A stretch of 7,487 bases of DNA from Candidatus Acidiferrum typicum (GTDB lineage: Bacteria > Acidobacteriota > Terriglobia > Acidiferrales > UBA7541), in assembly GCA_025463105.1 (NCBI GenBank), contig JAOAPW010000021.1, forward strand, positions 1-7,487, written 5' to 3'. Made by a program: the position numbers and the translations under genes. Under the pieces are notes generated by a model, which saw only the letters and a program-made list of their open reading frames with translations, ran no database searches and was not told the origin of the DNA. Below, piece after piece: positions 5,441 through 7,487 of this stretch (position 1 is the first letter of the stretch; each line of letters starts with the position of its first letter).

Positions 5441-7487
5441 ATGAAAACGAGAAGTGGTTTTGCAGGGGTGATTTTCAGTTTTATGTTTCTACTATCAACA
5501 TTGAGCGGCTTCGGACAGCAATCCGACAGCGCCATCGTCGCGGGATCAGTTGTCGATCCCAGCCAGGGTGCTATTTCCACGGCGACCATTACTTTGACTC
5601 ATCTGGCCACGAATGCGGTCACCGAAGTTCACACGGATGGGCACGGGCAATACCGAACACCACCACTTCGACTGGGCGAATATTCAGTTCGTGTTGAGGC
5701 CCCGGGATTCAAGAGTTTCAATCAGCGCGGAATAGTGCTCTATCTTGGTGACGTGCGGCAGGTGGACGCGGCGCTCGAAGTGGGAGCGGTCACGGATTCT
5801 GTAACCGTGGAAGCAGAGGCGCCGTTAATTCAGACCGAGGATGCCACGGTCGGCACTCTCATCAACAACAAGCAGATCGCGGAATTGCCGCTAAACGGGC
5901 GAGATTATCTACAGCTCGCCGCGCTTTCTTCCGGCACTATCCCCGTAATTTCCAGCAATACTAATGGCGGTATCAGCATCGGCGGACAGGCCGGCAGCCA
6001 GGCTGCGTTCTTGCTCGACGGAATGGATAACAACAACCAGCAGATTACTACCGGGCATTCCGGTCAGAAGGAAATCGTCAAACCCTCCGTGGATGCCATT
6101 CAGGAATTTAAAGTGGTTACGAATGGATACTCCGCGGAATTTGGCCGCTCGTCGTCAGGAGTTGTAGTCGTTGCGCTAAAATCAGGCACGAACCAGCTTC
6201 ATGGAGTTGCTTACGAATTCCTGCGCAATGAAGCGCTGGACGCGAAGAATCTCTTCACTCCATATAATTCATCCAAGCCGCCCTATAAGCGGAATCAGTT
6301 TGGAGCCGCGATTGGCGGCCCTGTTATTCATGACAAGACTTTCTTCTTCGGTGATTTTGAGATCGGCAGAATTCGGCAATCAGTCATAACGACGGGTTTC
6401 TTGCCGACCGACGCTCAGCGAAACGGCATTTTCTCAACGCCCCTCAAGGGCGTCACACCAAACTCAAGCGGCCAATATGTAATACCCACGTCCAGCTTCG
6501 ATCCCATTGCCGTCAAGACCCTCGGCCTCCTTGCCAACACATCTTCTCTAACCTCGCAAACAACCGGCGCTTTTACTTATGTCAGCCCCCAGAATCAGAA
6601 TCCCTACCGATGGGACTTTCGTGTGGACCAGATTTTAACTGACAAACAAAATCTCTATTTCCGGTATAGTGCCCAGAAAATCGAGAATGACGTTGCGTCC
6701 CTGCTTCCGCCCAGTCCTCAAGGCTATTACTCCGGCGGACCCGCAGGAGGAGAAACAGGCGCAGACCAAACCAACAGCAAGAGCTTCGTGCTCGTCTACA
6801 ACCGTGTTTGGTCTCCTTCGCTGGTCAGCTCCATCCGCGCGGGCTGGAATTATTTGTCCTGGGTCAACGCCTTTCCGAAACAAGCCCTCACTGGGCTCGG
6901 CATTCCGGGCGTAAGTGAGACCAATCCGGGCTTTTCGAACATTGTGATCACAGGCCTGCCGAGTTTGGGAGTTTCGAACGTGCCCAACGCGGACGGATCG
7001 CAGGACCGTCAATTGTCCGGCGATCTGACCTGGTCCAAGGCACATCACAATATCAAGTTCGGCGTTCAAGCCAATTGGCTGCAGACAAACTTCGTCAGTT
7101 CGCAGCGAAGCGGCGGAATTTTTAACTTCAACGGCGAATATACCGGGAACGCCTTCGCCGATTTCCTGCTCGGTGAGTCGTCAGGGGAAAGTTTATCCAC
7201 GTGGGCGACGCTTCATTTCCGCGCGCCCTACACACATTTTTTCGCACAGGATGATTGGAAAGTAAGCCGCCATCTCACACTCAATCTCGGACTGCGCTAC
7301 GAACTCAGCCCTCCGCCGGTCGAAGTCAATAATGGCATCGCCAACTTTGATCTGGATACCACTCCGGGACAGCCGCAACTCGTCCTGGCAGGCTCGCAAG
7401 GAAGCGACTGGGCCTCTCGCGCGCTGCAAGACGTCAATCATCACCAGTTTGCTCCGCGCTTTGGTTTTGCTTACAGCCTTCCGGACG
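5441..7487 (+). CDS. Oar-like TonB-dependent receptor, 3'-partial
   Basis: The frame is open from ATG 5441 to the right edge: 682 codons, no stop. A signal peptide (MKTR, hydrophobic 8-24) is followed by a carboxypeptidase-regulatory-like beta domain (about 31-113; VAGSVVDPSQGAI, DGHGQYRTPPLRLGEYSV, APGF). A plug domain follows (about 120-250; ELPLNGRDYLQLAAL, AAFLLDGMDNNNQ, VDAIQEFKVVTNGYSAEFGRSSSG). The beta-barrel then starts (NQFGAAIGGPVI, DKTFFFGDFE, FFAQDDWKV, LNLGLRYE, FAPRFGFAYS). This is the acidobacterial Oar-like class, usually about 1000-1200 aa, so roughly a third is missing at the window edge. It sits in the outer membrane; the substrate cannot be told from sequence. No Cys occurs in the visible part. 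It carries its own copy of the RBS-sequestering leader and follows two exported-family genes, suggesting a shared surface uptake or binding role (inference). Confidence 0.92.
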   Translation, partial: MKTRSGFAGVIFSFMFLLSTLSGFGQQSDSAIVAGSVVDPSQGAISTATITLTHLATNAVTEVHTDGHGQYRTPPLRLGEYSVRVEAPGFKSFNQRGIVLYLGDVRQVDAALEVGAVTDSVTVEAEAPLIQTEDATVGTLINNKQIAELPLNGRDYLQLAALSSGTIPVISSNTNGGISIGGQAGSQAAFLLDGMDNNNQQITTGHSGQKEIVKPSVDAIQEFKVVTNGYSAEFGRSSSGVVVVALKSGTNQLHGVAYEFLRNEALDAKNLFTPYNSSKPPYKRNQFGAAIGGPVIHDKTFFFGDFEIGRIRQSVITTGFLPTDAQRNGIFSTPLKGVTPNSSGQYVIPTSSFDPIAVKTLGLLANTSSLTSQTTGAFTYVSPQNQNPYRWDFRVDQILTDKQNLYFRYSAQKIENDVASLLPPSPQGYYSGGPAGGETGADQTNSKSFVLVYNRVWSPSLVSSIRAGWNYLSWVNAFPKQALTGLGIPGVSETNPGFSNIVITGLPSLGVSNVPNADGSQDRQLSGDLTWSKAHHNIKFGVQANWLQTNFVSSQRSGGIFNFNGEYTGNAFADFLLGESSGESLSTWATLHFRAPYTHFFAQDDWKVSRHLTLNLGLRYELSPPPVEVNNGIANFDLDTTPGQPQLVLAGSQGSDWASRALQDVNHHQFAPRFGFAYSLPD

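Noticed and set aside
6635..7069. Minus-strand 144-codon open frame inside the TonB receptor
   Set aside because: It is antisense to a continuous, clearly recognisable receptor sequence and has no recognisable domain.

Overview
The window looks like a piece of an Acidobacteriota chromosome, perhaps close to Solibacter/Bryobacter. This is inferred from three things: an Oar-type TonB-dependent receptor with a carboxypeptidase-regulatory-like N-terminal domain, a DUF6152 protein with two tandem secreted paralogues, and moderately GC-rich DNA. No mobile element, CRISPR array, tRNA or rRNA was seen.

Left part, minus strand (2365 down to 1): a FixL-like membrane histidine kinase (DUF4118-type membrane segments, PAS, HisKA, HATPase) is followed 8 nt later by a response regulator that runs off the left edge. 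The regulator has a normal FixJ-type receiver, but its LuxR/FixJ helix-turn-helix stops after its first few residues and continues in frame into a GAF domain.

Middle (2366-3050): a divergent intergenic region holds a near-perfect inverted repeat and then a good sigma70-type promoter. The promoter's expected start point falls on the ATG of a 30-codon cysteine-rich reading frame, so the mRNA is probably leaderless. A strong intrinsic terminator follows, then a small DUF2292 (YezD-like) gene. I read this as a cysteine-responsive transcription attenuator upstream of a gene from a sulfur-associated family. All five leader Cys codons are TGT, whereas neighbouring genes use TGC in 13 of 14 cases.

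Right part, plus strand (3072-7487): four co-directional exported-protein genes lie close together: DUF6152, two paralogues of a family common in acidobacteria (253 and 317 aa), and a TonB-dependent receptor truncated by the window edge. The first and the last are each preceded by a copy of the same roughly 100-nt structured leader, including a 30-nt block that is identical in both. In each copy a 9-bp helix would bury the Shine-Dalgarno sequence, and a competing 4-bp hairpin would free it. This is a candidate translational riboregulator or riboswitch and the most interesting unexplained structure here. No terminator was seen between the DUF2292 gene and the receptor, so the cysteine attenuator may also feed this set; that is inference.
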